Positions 53,182-62,447 are shown, numbered from the stretch's first letter. The stretch: DNA of 64,000 nt from Roseisolibacter agri (GCF_030159095.1 NZ_BRXS01000007.1:248001-312000); one strand, 5' to 3'. Made by a program: numbers and translations. The notes: a model not told the origin generated them from the letters alone.

Positions 53182-54399
53182 TCAGGCGGCGTCGGCGGCC
53201 GTCCCCGCGACGGGACGCGCGTCGCGCAGCCGTGCGGCCAGCGCCTCGTCGTCGGCGGCGTCGAGCAGCGCGGCGGCCGGCACCGTGCGCGCCAGCTCCG
53301 CCGGCCGGTGCCGGAACCACCACGAGAGCAGCAGCAGCTCGTCCACCTCGTGCGTGGGGACGGCCGCGGCCGCGCGCTCGCGCGGCACGAACACGTCGCG
53401 CGCGAGCTCGCGCAGCCCCGCCGCGTCGGTCGCGCCGTGCGGGCGCGCCAGCTCCGCCCGCACGCGGCCGCGGCGCACGAGGTACACGCGGTCCTCCGCC
53501 GCGTGCCCCGGCACGACGTACGCGAAGCTCAGCGTCTCGACCGCGAACCGCAGCCGCTCGAACTGCGCCTGTAGTGCCTCCAGCCGGTACACCTTGTCGC
53601 GCATCGCGGCCGCGCGCTCGAACTCCATCGCCTCGCTCAGCGCGTCCATCTGCGCGCGCAGGTCCGCCAGCGGCCCGTCGTCCGCGCCCTCGAGGAAGCG
53701 GCGCGCGAGCTTCACGCGCGAGGAGTACTCGCGCGTCGTGCATCCCGCGACGCACGGCCCCAGGCACTTCCTGATCTCGTGGCGGATGCAGCGCGGCGTG
53801 CGCGACGCGAGCTGCACGAGCTCCGGCACGAACAGCTCGCCCTGGTCGGCGAAGCGCATGGGCGTGGCCTGCGCGCAGTCGCGCAGCCCGAGCGCGTCGG
53901 ACAGCTCGCGCACCGCGTCCGCGACGCCCGACGCGCCCTGGAACGGTCCGTAGTACACGCCGCCGTCGCTGCTCCCCGTGCTGCCGCGCACGACGCTCAG
54001 CTTGGGCGCGGGACCCTTCGTGAGCTTGATGAAGCTCCAGTGCCGCTCGTCGCGCTTCATCTTCACGTTGAAGCGCGGGCGCCACCGCTTGATCAAGCGC
54101 AGCTCCAGCAGCAGCGCCGCGAACTCGCTCGGCGTGTACTCCCACTCGATGTGCGACGCGTCGCGCAGGATGCGCGCGCTCTTGTCGTCGGGGTACACGC
54201 CGCGGAAGTAGCTCAGCAGCCGCGTACGCACCTTCTTCGCCTTGCCGACGTACAGCACCTCGCCGTCGGGGCCGAGCATGCGGTAGACGCCGGGCATGTC
54301 GGCGGCCTCCGCGCGCACGAGCGCCTTCAGCGCCGGCAGGTGCGCGTCGGCGGCCGAGGCCATCGCGGCGGCGACGATCGCGGGAATCTCGTCCTTCAT
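53182..54399 (-). CDS. Short UvrC-like GIY-YIG endonuclease
   Basis: 405 residues, start overlapping the mutM stop (ATGA). The GIY-YIG domain is MPGVYRMLGPDGEVLYVGKA followed by KKVRTRLLSYFRG (about 38-70), with Glu and Asn further on in EFAALLLELRLIKRWRPRFN. A cysteine-rich section CIRHEIRKCLGPCVAGC follows, then a UVR helical pair (LRAQMDALSEAMEFERAAAM then RDKVYRLE). The usual C-terminal RNase-H-like nuclease and helix-hairpin-helix of UvrC (about 600 residues) are absent or reduced. It may incise one side of a lesion, like Cho. Confidence 0.82.
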   Translation of the reverse strand: MKDEIPAIVAAAMASAADAHLPALKALVRAEAADMPGVYRMLGPDGEVLYVGKAKKVRTRLLSYFRGVYPDDKSARILRDASHIEWEYTPSEFAALLLELRLIKRWRPRFNVKMKRDERHWSFIKLTKGPAPKLSVVRGSTGSSDGGVYYGPFQGASGVADAVRELSDALGLRDCAQATPMRFADQGELFVPELVQLASRTPRCIRHEIRKCLGPCVAGCTTREYSSRVKLARRFLEGADDGPLADLRAQMDALSEAMEFERAAAMRDKVYRLEALQAQFERLRFAVETLSFAYVVPGHAAEDRVYLVRRGRVRAELARPHGATDAAGLRELARDVFVPRERAAAAVPTHEVDELLLLSWWFRHRPAELARTVPAAALLDAADDEALAARLRDARPVAGTAADAA

Positions 54400-55238
54400 C
54401 GCTGGCACCCGCGACAGAACACCGTCTGACGGCCGTCCACCTCGTGCGTCGCCTCCAGCGGCGCGTCGCAGCGCCCGCACGGGGCGCCCGCGCGGCCGTA
54501 GACCGCCAGCGCCTCGACGAAGGTGCCGCGCTCGCCGCGCGCGTCCACGTAGTCGCGGAAGCTGGTGCCGCGCCGCGCGATCGACTCCGAGAGCACGGAC
54601 ACCAGCGCGTCGCGCACGCGCGCCGACTCGGCCCGCGTGAGCGAGGCCGCGGGTCGCGCCGGCGCCACGCGCGCGCGCCAGAGCGCCTCGTTCGCGTAGA
54701 TGTTGCCGACGCCGACGAGCCGCTTCTGGTCCATGAGGACCTTCTTCACCGGCTGCCGCGACGTGCGCAGGGCCTCGTGCAGCGCCGCGCCGGTGAACGC
54801 CGGATCGAGCGGCTCGGGGCCGAGGGCGCCCGCGTACGCGTCGAAGCGCGCCGGGTCCATCAGCGCGACGGTGCCGAGCGCGCGGATGTCGCGGTAGTGC
54901 AGCGCGCGTCCGTCGTCGAGGCGGAAGGTGACGCGCACGAAGCCGCGCTCGCGCTCCGGGAGGCCGGAGCCGTCGCCGGGCGCGGCCTCGAGCAGCAGCG
55001 CGCCCGTGAAGCGCGGCTGCACGACGAGCCGGTCGCCGCCGTCGAGGTCGAGCACGACCAGCTTCGCCCGCCGCCACACGCGCGCGATGCGCGCACCCTG
55101 CACGCGCGCGGCGAGCGCGCGTGCGTCCACCTCGCGCAGCACCGACGGGCGTGGGACGGCGACGGCGACGATGCGCGCGCGCGGGAGCTCGGCGTCGAGG
55201 TCGCGGGCGATGGTCTCGGTCTCGGGCAGCTCGGGCAT
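54396..55238 (-). CDS. mutM: Formamidopyrimidine-DNA glycosylase
   Basis: 280 residues. The catalytic N-terminal proline and glutamate are in MPELPETETIARDL. The helix-two-turn-helix holds VGVGNIYANEALWRARV, and the zinc finger is CGRCDAPL... FCRGCQR at the C-terminus. It removes 8-oxoguanine and other oxidised purines and nicks the DNA. The UvrC-like nuclease gene is translationally coupled downstream. Nei/endonuclease VIII is less likely given the PELPE start. Confidence 0.95.
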   Translation of the reverse strand: MPELPETETIARDLDAELPRARIVAVAVPRPSVLREVDARALAARVQGARIARVWRRAKLVVLDLDGGDRLVVQPRFTGALLLEAAPGDGSGLPERERGFVRVTFRLDDGRALHYRDIRALGTVALMDPARFDAYAGALGPEPLDPAFTGAALHEALRTSRQPVKKVLMDQKRLVGVGNIYANEALWRARVAPARPAASLTRAESARVRDALVSVLSESIARRGTSFRDYVDARGERGTFVEALAVYGRAGAPCGRCDAPLEATHEVDGRQTVFCRGCQR

Positions 55239-55281
55239 CCCGACAGGCTACGTGCGCCCGGCGTCCGAGACGCGGGCGTGG

Positions 55282-56595
55282 CTAGGGAGAGCGCCGGCGC
55301 GCGACCTCGCGCCAGCCGATGTCCGTGCGGTACTGCTTCCCGGCAAACTGCACCCGCCCGGCTGCGGCGCGACTGAGGGTCTGCGCGTCCTCGAACGTGT
55401 CGGCCACCGCCGTCACCGCGAGCACGCGCCCACCGGCGGTGACGAGCCGCCCCGACGCGTCGCGGGCGGTGCCGGCGTGGAAGAGATATACCCCTTCCGG
55501 GACCTGTTCGGGTAGGGCGATCGGGTCGCCGGTGCGGGGGCGGTCCGGATACCCCGCAGCCGCGACGACGGTCGTCACCGCGGCGGCAGGCGCGTCGCCG
55601 ACGTCCAGCTCGACGTCGGACAGGTCGGGCAGCGCGCCGTCGACCGCGATCGCGCGCATCCAGTCGCCGATCGGCATCCAGTCGAGGTAGGGAAGGAGCG
55701 CCTGCGTCTCGGGATCGCCGAAGCGGCAGTTGAACTCGACCACCTTCGGACCGTCCGCGGTGAGCATGAGCCCCGCGTAGAGCAGGCCGGTGAAGGGGCG
55801 GCCGGCCTCGCGCATGGCGCGCAGCGTGGGCTCGATGATCGTGCCGTCGATCGCCTCCAGCAGCTCGCCCGCGGCCTCCGTCTCCATCGTCCCGACCGGC
55901 ACGTAGGCGCCCATCCCGCCGGTGTTCGGTCCGCGGTCGCCGTCGGCGAGGCGCTTGTGGTCCTGCGCGGCGGGGAGCCCGATGACGTTCGTCCCGTCGG
56001 TGAGGAAGAAGAGCGACACCTCCTCGCCCTCCATGTACTCCTCGACCAGCACCTCCGCGCCCGCCTGCCCGAAGCCGCCCTCGACGAGCATGAAGTCGAT
56101 CGCGCGGTCGGCCTCCTCCAGCGACATCGCGACGACGACGCCCTTGCCGGCCGCGAGGCCCGAGGCCTTGATGACGACCGGCGCCCCGAAGACGCGCGCC
56201 GCCTCCTTGGCCACCGCGGGATCGGTGTGCAGCTCGGCCCGCGCGGTCGGCACGCCGGCGTCCAGCATCAGCTTCTTGGCGAACGCCTTGGACGTCTCGA
56301 TCTCGGCCGCCGCGGCGGTGGGGCCGAAGACGGGCAGCCCGCGCGCGCGGAAACGATCGACGACGCCCGCCGCCAGCGGCGCCTCGGGGCCGACGAGCGT
56401 CCAGTCGACGCCCTCGGAGTCGGCCAGGTCGGCGAGCGCCTCGACGTCGGTCGCCGCTACGGAGACGCAGCGTCCCAGCTCCGCGATCCCCGCGTTGCCG
56501 GGCGCGGCGACGATCTCCGTGTCCGGGCGCTCGCGCCGGAGCTTCCAGGCCAGCGCATGCTCGCGGCCGCCGCCGCCGATGATGAGGACTTTCAT
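55282..56595 (-). CDS. purD: Phosphoribosylamine-glycine ligase
   Basis: 437 residues, full length. It begins MKVLIIGGGGREHALAWKL and has the ATP-grasp segments PVVIKASGLAAGKGVVVA, GEEVSLFFLTDGTNVIGLPA, AQDHKRLADGDRGPNTGGMG and VEFNCRFGDPETQALL. It catalyses the second step of purine synthesis. The next minus-strand gene ends downstream at 55238, leaving 43 bases. Confidence 0.96.
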   Translation of the reverse strand: MKVLIIGGGGREHALAWKLRRERPDTEIVAAPGNAGIAELGRCVSVAATDVEALADLADSEGVDWTLVGPEAPLAAGVVDRFRARGLPVFGPTAAAAEIETSKAFAKKLMLDAGVPTARAELHTDPAVAKEAARVFGAPVVIKASGLAAGKGVVVAMSLEEADRAIDFMLVEGGFGQAGAEVLVEEYMEGEEVSLFFLTDGTNVIGLPAAQDHKRLADGDRGPNTGGMGAYVPVGTMETEAAGELLEAIDGTIIEPTLRAMREAGRPFTGLLYAGLMLTADGPKVVEFNCRFGDPETQALLPYLDWMPIGDWMRAIAVDGALPDLSDVELDVGDAPAAAVTTVVAAAGYPDRPRTGDPIALPEQVPEGVYLFHAGTARDASGRLVTAGGRVLAVTAVADTFEDAQTLSRAAAGRVQFAGKQYRTDIGWREVARRRSP

Positions 56596-56610
56596 TGCGG
56601 CGCAAGATAA

Positions 56611-56645
56611 ACGGGGCGGCCCGCCGTGCCGGCGGGCCGCCCCGT
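56611..56645 (-). terminator. Perfect 15-base-pair hairpin
   Basis: ACGGGGCGGCCCGCC pairs exactly with GGCGGGCCGCCCCGT around five bases. It lies 21 bases beyond the stop of the minus-strand lipoprotein gene and just upstream of purD. Confidence 0.75.
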
Positions 56646-56665
56646 CTCGTCCCGCAACGCGTCGC

Positions 56666-57166
56666 TCAGCGGTACAGCGTCAGCGGGATCGGCAGGCTGT
56701 TCACGCCATAGCTCGTGAACGTCCCCTCGATGGAGAGGCCGTCGGCGCTCAGCTGCCCGCGGTAGGTGCTCCGCGAGTTCGACTCGCCGCCGTTGTCGAT
56801 CGAGAGCGTCACCACGCCGGCGCTCGTGATCGATCCGACGAACTTGTACTTGCCGCCCTCGCTCAGGCCCACGACGGTGCGCTCCACCGTGCCGTCGAGC
56901 GTGGCCTCCTTCTGGTCCATGCGCACGATCCAGCTCTCCTGGCGCGTGGAGCCCGGATACGAGAGGAGCCCCGACCAGGTCGCGGCGACGCTCGGCACGA
57001 CGACCGGAGCCGGCGCGGGCAGCGGGGCCTCACCCTCGCCGCCACTCCGGCGGAACTGGGCCGCGCCGGACGGGCGGATGGCGGTCGGGGCGTCGCCGGC
57101 GCACGCGGCGGAGAGCAGGAGGGGAGCGGCGACGACGATGGCGCGGACTGCCTGGCGGATGCTCAC
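56666..57166 (-). CDS. Hypothetical lipoprotein
   Basis: 166 residues. The leader IVVAAPLLLSAAC ends in a lipobox, so Cys near residue 22 should be lipidated. A Pro-rich linker (about 45-60) leads to a compact domain of beta-strands: VAATWSGLLSYPGSTRQESW, VGSITSAGVVTLSIDNGGES and STYRGQLSADGLSIEGTFTS. The strand pattern resembles small lipocalin-like or barrel proteins that report substrate hydrolysis, but I recognise no family. The upstream 70 bases are unusually AT-rich. Confidence 0.7.
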   Translation of the reverse strand: MSIRQAVRAIVVAAPLLLSAACAGDAPTAIRPSGAAQFRRSGGEGEAPLPAPAPVVVPSVAATWSGLLSYPGSTRQESWIVRMDQKEATLDGTVERTVVGLSEGGKYKFVGSITSAGVVTLSIDNGGESNSRSTYRGQLSADGLSIEGTFTSYGVNSLPIPLTLYR

Positions 57167-57214
57167 GTGGATCGACTCCTCGACGGGATGGTGGAAACGG
57201 CTCGCAAGTCCGTG

Positions 57215-57250
57215 TACACAAAATCTGTTATAACGACCAATTAGTCAATG
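57215..57250 (-). promoter_or_regulatory. AT-rich probable promoter of the lipoprotein gene
   Basis: Read on the minus strand, TTGACT (57243-57248) is followed by TATAAC and then GATTTTGTG. This is the most AT-rich 35 bases in the window apart from the repeat at 14.7 kb. TATAAC is a near-perfect -10 box, but its spacing to TTGACT is too short, so the exact elements are unsettled. Confidence 0.45.
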
Positions 57251-57277
57251 GCCCCGCCCGCCGAGTGTGATCGATCG

Positions 57278-57440
57278 GGCGGAGGACGGAACCGCGGAGG
57301 ACGGTGAAGCGGAGGACGATGCGGCGTGAGACGAGAGAGCGGCCCCTCGGGCTCGAAGCTTCGAGCTCGAAGGGGCCGCTTCATCGTTTCACGCCGTATC
57401 GCTTTCCGCCGTATCGGCTTCCGCCGTTCCGTCCTCCGCC
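57278..57440. repeat. 160-base palindrome next to the M48 peptidase gene
   Basis: The whole segment folds on itself. GCGGAGGACGGAAC on the left mirrors GTTCCGTCCTCCGC on the right, ATGCGGCGTGAGACGA (57319-57334) mirrors TCGTTTCACGCCGTAT near 57384, and GCGGCCCCT... AGGGGCCGC lies near the centre. It ends directly at the stop codon of the minus-strand M48 gene and probably ends its transcript. Arms are about 80% complementary by eye. Confidence 0.75.
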
Positions 57441-58475
57441 TCAGCGATCACTGCGGAAGACATCATCGAACGCCTGCCGCGCGCGCCCCAGCGAGTCGCG
57501 CAGCGTCGCCCCGACGTCGCGCAGCGGGTCGCAGTCGTCCTCGGCGCGCTCGTCCGCCTCACGCGCCGCGTCCTCGGTGCGCGCCTCGGCGGCGTCGGCG
57601 GCCGAGGCGGCCGCGGTGTCGTCCCGGCGGACGTACTCGCCCGCGACGATCCGCACGTAGCCCTCGCTCTCGGCCCACCGGCGCAGCTCGGCCACCCGGA
57701 GCGTGTGCAGCGGGTGGTCGCGGAGCGCGCTGTTGAGCGCCTTCATGACCGTGTTCCAGCCGGAGCCGCCGGTCTCGGACTCGGACGCCTGCGCGAGGAA
57801 TGCGTCGAGGTCCGTCGCGTCCTCGTCACCGCCCTGGGCCCCGCCGGCGCGCTTGAGGAAGGTGCGGTACGCCGTCCGCGGCTCCTGGATGCCGAGCAGG
57901 CCGGCGCGGTCGGCGGAGAGCTCGGCCTTGCGGTACCAGTCGAGCAGCGCGAGCTGGAAGGGGAGGAGGACCACGCCCACCAGCAGCGGCAGGTTCGTGA
58001 CGCCCAGCGTGAGCAGGAGCGCGGCGACCGTGCGGTACGTGACGCGGCCGCTCATCACGTGCCCGAGCTCGTGCGCGAGGACGAACTTCTGCTCGTCCGC
58101 GTCCAGCAGGTCGAGGTCGTCGGCGTTGAGGACGATGAACGGCTCCTCGAAGCCGACCGCGCCCGCGTGCATCCACGGCGTGCGCGTCACGTACAGCTGC
58201 GGGGCGGGGCCGCGCGTGCCGTCGGGCCGGGTGTCGGGCCAGTCGAGGGTCGCCAGCACCTCCTGGTAGCGCGCCCACAGCTTCGGCCGCTGCGTCGGCC
58301 CCACCAGCACCGCGTTCCCCAGGAAGAGGTTGCGGACGCCGCGCGCGCCGTACGCGCTCGCCACCTGGCGGACCACGCCGTCGAAGCCGGGGATGCCGCG
58401 CAGCTTCCGGAGCGCGTCGCGGTCGTCCGGGTGCTCCCAGGCGAGGGGGCTGATCTGCGGAAGCGGGGTGGGCAT
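57441..58475 (-). CDS. M48-family zinc metallopeptidase
   Basis: 344 residues. The zinc site is FVLAHELGHVMSGRV (about residue 135), with the third ligand in YRKAELSADRAGLL (about 190). Two hydrophobic segments lie between (about 150-185), so the enzyme may sit on the inner membrane. The C-terminal 60 residues are highly charged and probably disordered. M48 peptidases degrade membrane or periplasmic proteins (HtpX, BepA). The target here is unknown. Confidence 0.88.
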   Translation of the reverse strand: MPTPLPQISPLAWEHPDDRDALRKLRGIPGFDGVVRQVASAYGARGVRNLFLGNAVLVGPTQRPKLWARYQEVLATLDWPDTRPDGTRGPAPQLYVTRTPWMHAGAVGFEEPFIVLNADDLDLLDADEQKFVLAHELGHVMSGRVTYRTVAALLLTLGVTNLPLLVGVVLLPFQLALLDWYRKAELSADRAGLLGIQEPRTAYRTFLKRAGGAQGGDEDATDLDAFLAQASESETGGSGWNTVMKALNSALRDHPLHTLRVAELRRWAESEGYVRIVAGEYVRRDDTAAASAADAAEARTEDAAREADERAEDDCDPLRDVGATLRDSLGRARQAFDDVFRSDR

Positions 58476-58504
58476 CAGCGTCTGGATGGTGGTGAGCGAC
58501 GTGC

Positions 58505-58534
58505 GACGGGGCGGCCCCGGAAGGCCGCCCCGTC
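58505..58534 (-). terminator. Hairpin downstream of the PLP enzyme gene
   Basis: GACGGGGCGGCC pairs exactly with GGCCGCCCCGTC around six bases. It lies in the 101-base gap between the PLP enzyme stop and the M48 start. Confidence 0.7.
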
Positions 58535-58576
58535 CCTACGCCCGCGATCAGCGCGCGGTGTCAGCGACGTGGGGGC

Positions 58577-59752
58577 TCAGCCGGGCAGCCCGTCGAACGC
58601 GTGCTCCAGATCGGCGAGCAGATCCTCGGTGTCCTCGACGCCGCAGCTGAGGCGGATCAGCCCCTCGCCCATCCCCATCGCGTCCTTCTTGTCGGCGGGC
58701 ACGGACGCGTGCGTCATCAGCGCCGGCAGGCTGATGAGCGACTCGACGCCGCCGAGCGACTCGGCCAGCGAGAAGACGCGCACGCGCTCCAGCACGTGGG
58801 CCGCGCGCGCCTTCGTGCCCAGCTCCACCGAGATCATCCCGCCGAAGCCGCTCATCTGCGACTTCGCGAGCGCGTACTGCGGGTGCGACTCGAGCCCCGG
58901 GTAGTAGACCCGGTCCTCGCCCATCCGCTGGGCCAGCCACGCGGCAACGCGGCGTCCGTTCGCGTCGTGCTGGCGCATGCGCAGGTGGAGCGTCTTGGTG
59001 CCCCGCAGCACGAGCCAGCTGTCGAACGGCCCCGGGACCGCGCCGGCCGCGTTGAGGATGAACTGCAGCCGCGTCGCCAGGTCGTCGTCGTTCAGCACCG
59101 CGATCCCGCCGACCATGTCGCTGTGGCCGTTCAGGTACTTGGTGGCCGAGTGCCAGACGATGTCGGCGCCCAGCTCCAGCGGGCGCTGGAAGTAGGGCGT
59201 GGCGAAGGTGTTGTCGACGATCAGCAGGGCGTTCCCGCGGTGCGCGACGTCGGCGGCGGCGCGCAGGTCGGTCAGCCACATGAGCGGGTTCGTCGGCGTC
59301 TCGACGAGCACCGCGCGCGTCTCGGGCGTCATCGCGTCGGCGATGCGCTGCGGGTCGCGCGTGTCGACGTAGCTGAAGCGCAGCCCGAGGTGCTGCAGCA
59401 GCTTGTCGAACAGCCGGAAGGTCCCGCCGTAGACGTTCTCGCCGCAGACGACGTGGTCGCCGGCGCGGAACAGCTTCATGATCGAGTCGAGGCAGCCCAT
59501 CCCCGACCCGAACGCGAAGCCGTGGCGGCCCCCCTCCAGCGAGGCTACGTTCCGCTCCAGCGCCTCCCGGGTGGGGTTCTTGCCACGGGCGTACTCGTAG
59601 CCCTTGTGCTGGCCGAGGGCGTCCTGGACGTAGGTGGACGTCTGGTAGATCGGGGTCATGATGGCCCCGGAGACCGGATCGGGGCGCTGGCCCGCGTGGA
59701 TCGCACGCGTGCCGAAACCGGACCGGAGATCGTCCTCGAAGATGCGCGTCAT
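58577..59752 (-). CDS. Trans-sulfuration PLP enzyme (cystathionine gamma-synthase/lyase family)
   Basis: 391 residues. Family hallmarks are [40 protein letters not shown] with the phosphate-binding [37 protein letters not shown] and [16 protein letters not shown] with the PLP lysine. The end reads [20 protein letters not shown] and IRLSCGVED. It is either cystathionine gamma-synthase, gamma-lyase or a related sulfhydrylase of methionine/cysteine metabolism, and the sequence does not decide between them. Confidence 0.9.
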   Translation of the reverse strand: MTRIFEDDLRSGFGTRAIHAGQRPDPVSGAIMTPIYQTSTYVQDALGQHKGYEYARGKNPTREALERNVASLEGGRHGFAFGSGMGCLDSIMKLFRAGDHVVCGENVYGGTFRLFDKLLQHLGLRFSYVDTRDPQRIADAMTPETRAVLVETPTNPLMWLTDLRAAADVAHRGNALLIVDNTFATPYFQRPLELGADIVWHSATKYLNGHSDMVGGIAVLNDDDLATRLQFILNAAGAVPGPFDSWLVLRGTKTLHLRMRQHDANGRRVAAWLAQRMGEDRVYYPGLESHPQYALAKSQMSGFGGMISVELGTKARAAHVLERVRVFSLAESLGGVESLISLPALMTHASVPADKKDAMGMGEGLIRLSCGVEDTEDLLADLEHAFDGLPG

Positions 59753-59884
59753 GCCGTCGATGCTGGCGGTTTGAAAGGGGCCCTCGGTCCGACGCGCACA
59801 AGATACCCGGAGCTCTGGTGGAGGGGGACCGGCCGGCCTCCCACCCCTGGCTCGCGCTCGTCCCGCGCCCGCCTCGCCCGCCTC

Positions 59885-61000
59885 GTGTCGTCCCGGCTCG
59901 TCTCGCCCTCCGCGGCCAGCATCGCAGTTCCCCCACCGGTGGCGCCGCCGCAGGCGCGGCTCGACCAGGCGCTCGTGTCGCACGGCGAGCCGCGCAAGGT
60001 CGTCGTGGTGGACGACGAGCCGCGCCTCCGTCAGGTGCTCGTGCGGCTGATGTCGCGCGACGGCTTCGAGTGCATCGACGTGCCTGACGGCCACGCCGCG
60101 CTCGCCGCGATGGAGGAGCACGCCGCGCCGCTGCTGCTGAGCGACCTGCGCATGCCGGGCATGGACGGCGTCGAGCTCCTGAAGCACGTGCGTGAGCGCT
60201 GGCCCGACACGGCGGTCGTGATGATCACCGCCGTCGCCGACGTCGAGGTCGCCGTCGGCTGCCTCGGGCTCGGCGCGATGGACTACCTGACCAAGCCGTT
60301 CCACCTCGAGGAGGTGCGGGCGCGCGTGCGCCAGGCGCTCGAGAAGCGGCGGCTCGTCGTCGAGAACCGCACCTACCAGCGCCAGCTCGAGGTGCGCGTG
60401 GCCGAGCAGGCGCGCCGGCTGGAGACGCTCTTCCTCGCCAGCATGCAGTCGCTCGCCGACGCGCTGGAGGTGAAGGACCCGTACACGCGCGGCCACTCGG
60501 TGCGCGTGTCGCGCTACGCGGCGGCGATCGGTCGCGAGCTGGGCGTGGACGAGGCGATGCTCGCGCAGCTGGAGCTGGGCGGCCACCTGCACGACATCGG
60601 CAAGATCGGCGTGCGCGAGGCGGTGCTGAACAAGCCCGGTCCGCTCACCGACGACGAGTACGCGCACATCATGACGCACCCGGAGATCGGCTGGCGCCTG
60701 CTGACGCCCCTGCTCACCGAGGCGCCGATGGCGCTGCACGTCGTTCGCTCGCACCACGAGCGCTTCGACGGCAGCGGCGTGCCCGATCGGCTCGCGGGCG
60801 AGAGCATCCCGCTGGAGGCGCGCATCGCCGCCGTCGCGGACTCGTTCGACGCGATGACGAGCCAGCGGCCCTACCGCAGCGGGCTGACGATGGAGGCGGC
60901 GCGCTCGGAGCTGCGCCGCTGCGCCGGCACGCAGTACGACCCGCGCATCGTCGAGGCGTTCGAGCGCGCGGCGCAGGCGGGCGGCATCACGCTCGGCTGA
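59885..61000 (+). CDS. Response regulator with HD-GYP cyclic-di-GMP phosphodiesterase domain
   Basis: About 371 residues. The receiver has VVVDDEPRLRQ, the phosphorylated Asp in LLLSDLRMPGMDG, and YLTKPFHLEE. A coiled helix leads to the HD-GYP domain: DPYTRGHSVRVSRYA, HLHDIGKIGV, HPEIGWRLL, RSHHERFDGSGVP and DSFDAMTSQRPYR. The third HD-GYP residue set reads ERFDGSGVP rather than HHERxDGxGYP, with Val for Tyr at the final position. It should hydrolyse cyclic-di-GMP on phosphorylation. No ATG stands nearby. I took the GTG at 59885, while GTGs at 59939 and 59975 are possible. Confidence 0.88.
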   Translation: MSSRLVSPSAASIAVPPPVAPPQARLDQALVSHGEPRKVVVVDDEPRLRQVLVRLMSRDGFECIDVPDGHAALAAMEEHAAPLLLSDLRMPGMDGVELLKHVRERWPDTAVVMITAVADVEVAVGCLGLGAMDYLTKPFHLEEVRARVRQALEKRRLVVENRTYQRQLEVRVAEQARRLETLFLASMQSLADALEVKDPYTRGHSVRVSRYAAAIGRELGVDEAMLAQLELGGHLHDIGKIGVREAVLNKPGPLTDDEYAHIMTHPEIGWRLLTPLLTEAPMALHVVRSHHERFDGSGVPDRLAGESIPLEARIAAVADSFDAMTSQRPYRSGLTMEAARSELRRCAGTQYDPRIVEAFERAAQAGGITLG

Positions 61001-61013
61001 CGCGCACGCGCGG

Positions 61014-62447
61014 TCACTCGATCGTGATCTCGCTCGGCTGCTTGTAGGCGCTGAGCCGCTCCGCGCACCAGCGCTTCACGGCGTCCAAGGTCACGTCGCC
61101 GGTGACGGCGAGCGCGATGTCGTGCTCGCGCATCGGGTCGGGGATCGCGCGCACGGTCGCGGTGCGCACGCCGGGCAGCTCCAGCGCCGCGCGCTCGATC
61201 TCGCGCGGGTAGATGTTGAAGCCGTTGCGCGTGAACATGTCCTTGCACAGGCCGCGGAACGCGAACGTCCCGTCCTCGTGGCGCACCGCGAGGTCGCCCG
61301 TGCGCAGCCAGTCGCCGTGCTTCGCGAGTCCGAGCGCGCCGTGGCGCACGTAGCCCGGACCGACGTTCGGGCCGCGCACCCACAGCTCGCCCGCCGCGCC
61401 GTCGGGCAGCGGCGCGCCCCTCGTCGGGTCGTGCACCTGCACCTCGATGTCGGGGAAGGGGACGCCGAGCGTGCCGAGGCGGTTGGGGAGCGACGGGCGG
61501 TTGAAGAGGCAGACCGGACCCGCCTCCGTCAGCCCGTAGCCCTGCCGCAGCGCGACGCCGGTGAGCTGCTCCCACCGCTCCTGCAGCTCGATCGAGAGCG
61601 GCGCGCCGCCGCAGATGCACAGTCGCAGCGCCGGCGCGGCGAGCGCGGTGCCGCGGCGCTCCAGCACCTGGGCGATCACGGCGAACACCGAAGGCACGCC
61701 CACGAGCAGCGTGATCCCCTCGCGTTCGATCACGTCGACCGCGCGCAGCGGGTTGAAGCGCTCCATCGTCGTGACGCGGCCGCCGGCCATCAGGGGCGCG
61801 AGCCCCGCGACGACGAGCCCGAACAGGTGCGCGAACGGCAGCAGCGCGAGCGCATGCTCGCCGGCCGTGATCTCCGCGGCGTCGATGGTCGCGCGCGCGT
61901 TCGAGATGAGGTTCCGGTGCGTGATGATCGCGCCGAGCGGACGGCCGGCCATGGCGGAGGTGTAGACGATCGCGGCTTCCTCGTCGCGCCCTTCGGTGTC
62001 GGTCGAGCCCTCGAGGTCGAGCGCCTCGCCCTGGTGCGACTCGAGCGCGACGTCGCGCGCCTGTCCGCCGGCCACCACGCGCGCCGTGCGCGGCGCGTCG
62101 TCGAGCAGCACGTGCGGCGTGCCTTCCGGCAGCCGCGTGGCGAGCGCCGCGCTGGTGAACACCACGCCGACGTCGGCGTCCGCGAGCTGGTGGGCGATCT
62201 CCGGCGGGGCGGCGAGCGGGTTCACGAGCACGGCGCCGCGCCCCTCGCTGGCCGCGAGCGCGACGAGGAACGCCGGCGACGTGGGGAGCAGGATCGCGCT
62301 GCGCCGGTCCTGCAGCGCCCGCACGAGTGGTGCGCTCCGGCGCAGCAGCGTCAGCCCCGCCGCGACCAGGCGGGCGGCGTCGTGGGCGTCCATCCGCCCG
62401 CCGCCGGCGGCGGCGGCAAGAGGAAGCAGGGCGAGCGGGTCGGTCAT
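61014..62447 (-). CDS. AMP-binding acyl-CoA synthetase-like protein
   Basis: 477 residues. The fold is that of the ANL family: LPFAHLFGLVVAGLAPLMAG, YGLTEAGPV, LRTGDLAVRHEDGTFAFRG and the C-terminal lysine in ERLSAYKQPSEITIE. The phosphate loop is altered: it reads YTSAMAGRPLGAIITH where YTSGTTGxPKG is expected, losing the second Gly, both Thr and the Lys. The catalytic C-terminal lysine and the TE motif remain. It may have weak or changed activity, or use another substrate. Confidence 0.82.
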   Translation of the reverse strand: MTDPLALLPLAAAAGGGRMDAHDAARLVAAGLTLLRRSAPLVRALQDRRSAILLPTSPAFLVALAASEGRGAVLVNPLAAPPEIAHQLADADVGVVFTSAALATRLPEGTPHVLLDDAPRTARVVAGGQARDVALESHQGEALDLEGSTDTEGRDEEAAIVYTSAMAGRPLGAIITHRNLISNARATIDAAEITAGEHALALLPFAHLFGLVVAGLAPLMAGGRVTTMERFNPLRAVDVIEREGITLLVGVPSVFAVIAQVLERRGTALAAPALRLCICGGAPLSIELQERWEQLTGVALRQGYGLTEAGPVCLFNRPSLPNRLGTLGVPFPDIEVQVHDPTRGAPLPDGAAGELWVRGPNVGPGYVRHGALGLAKHGDWLRTGDLAVRHEDGTFAFRGLCKDMFTRNGFNIYPREIERAALELPGVRTATVRAIPDPMREHDIALAVTGDVTLDAVKRWCAERLSAYKQPSEITIE

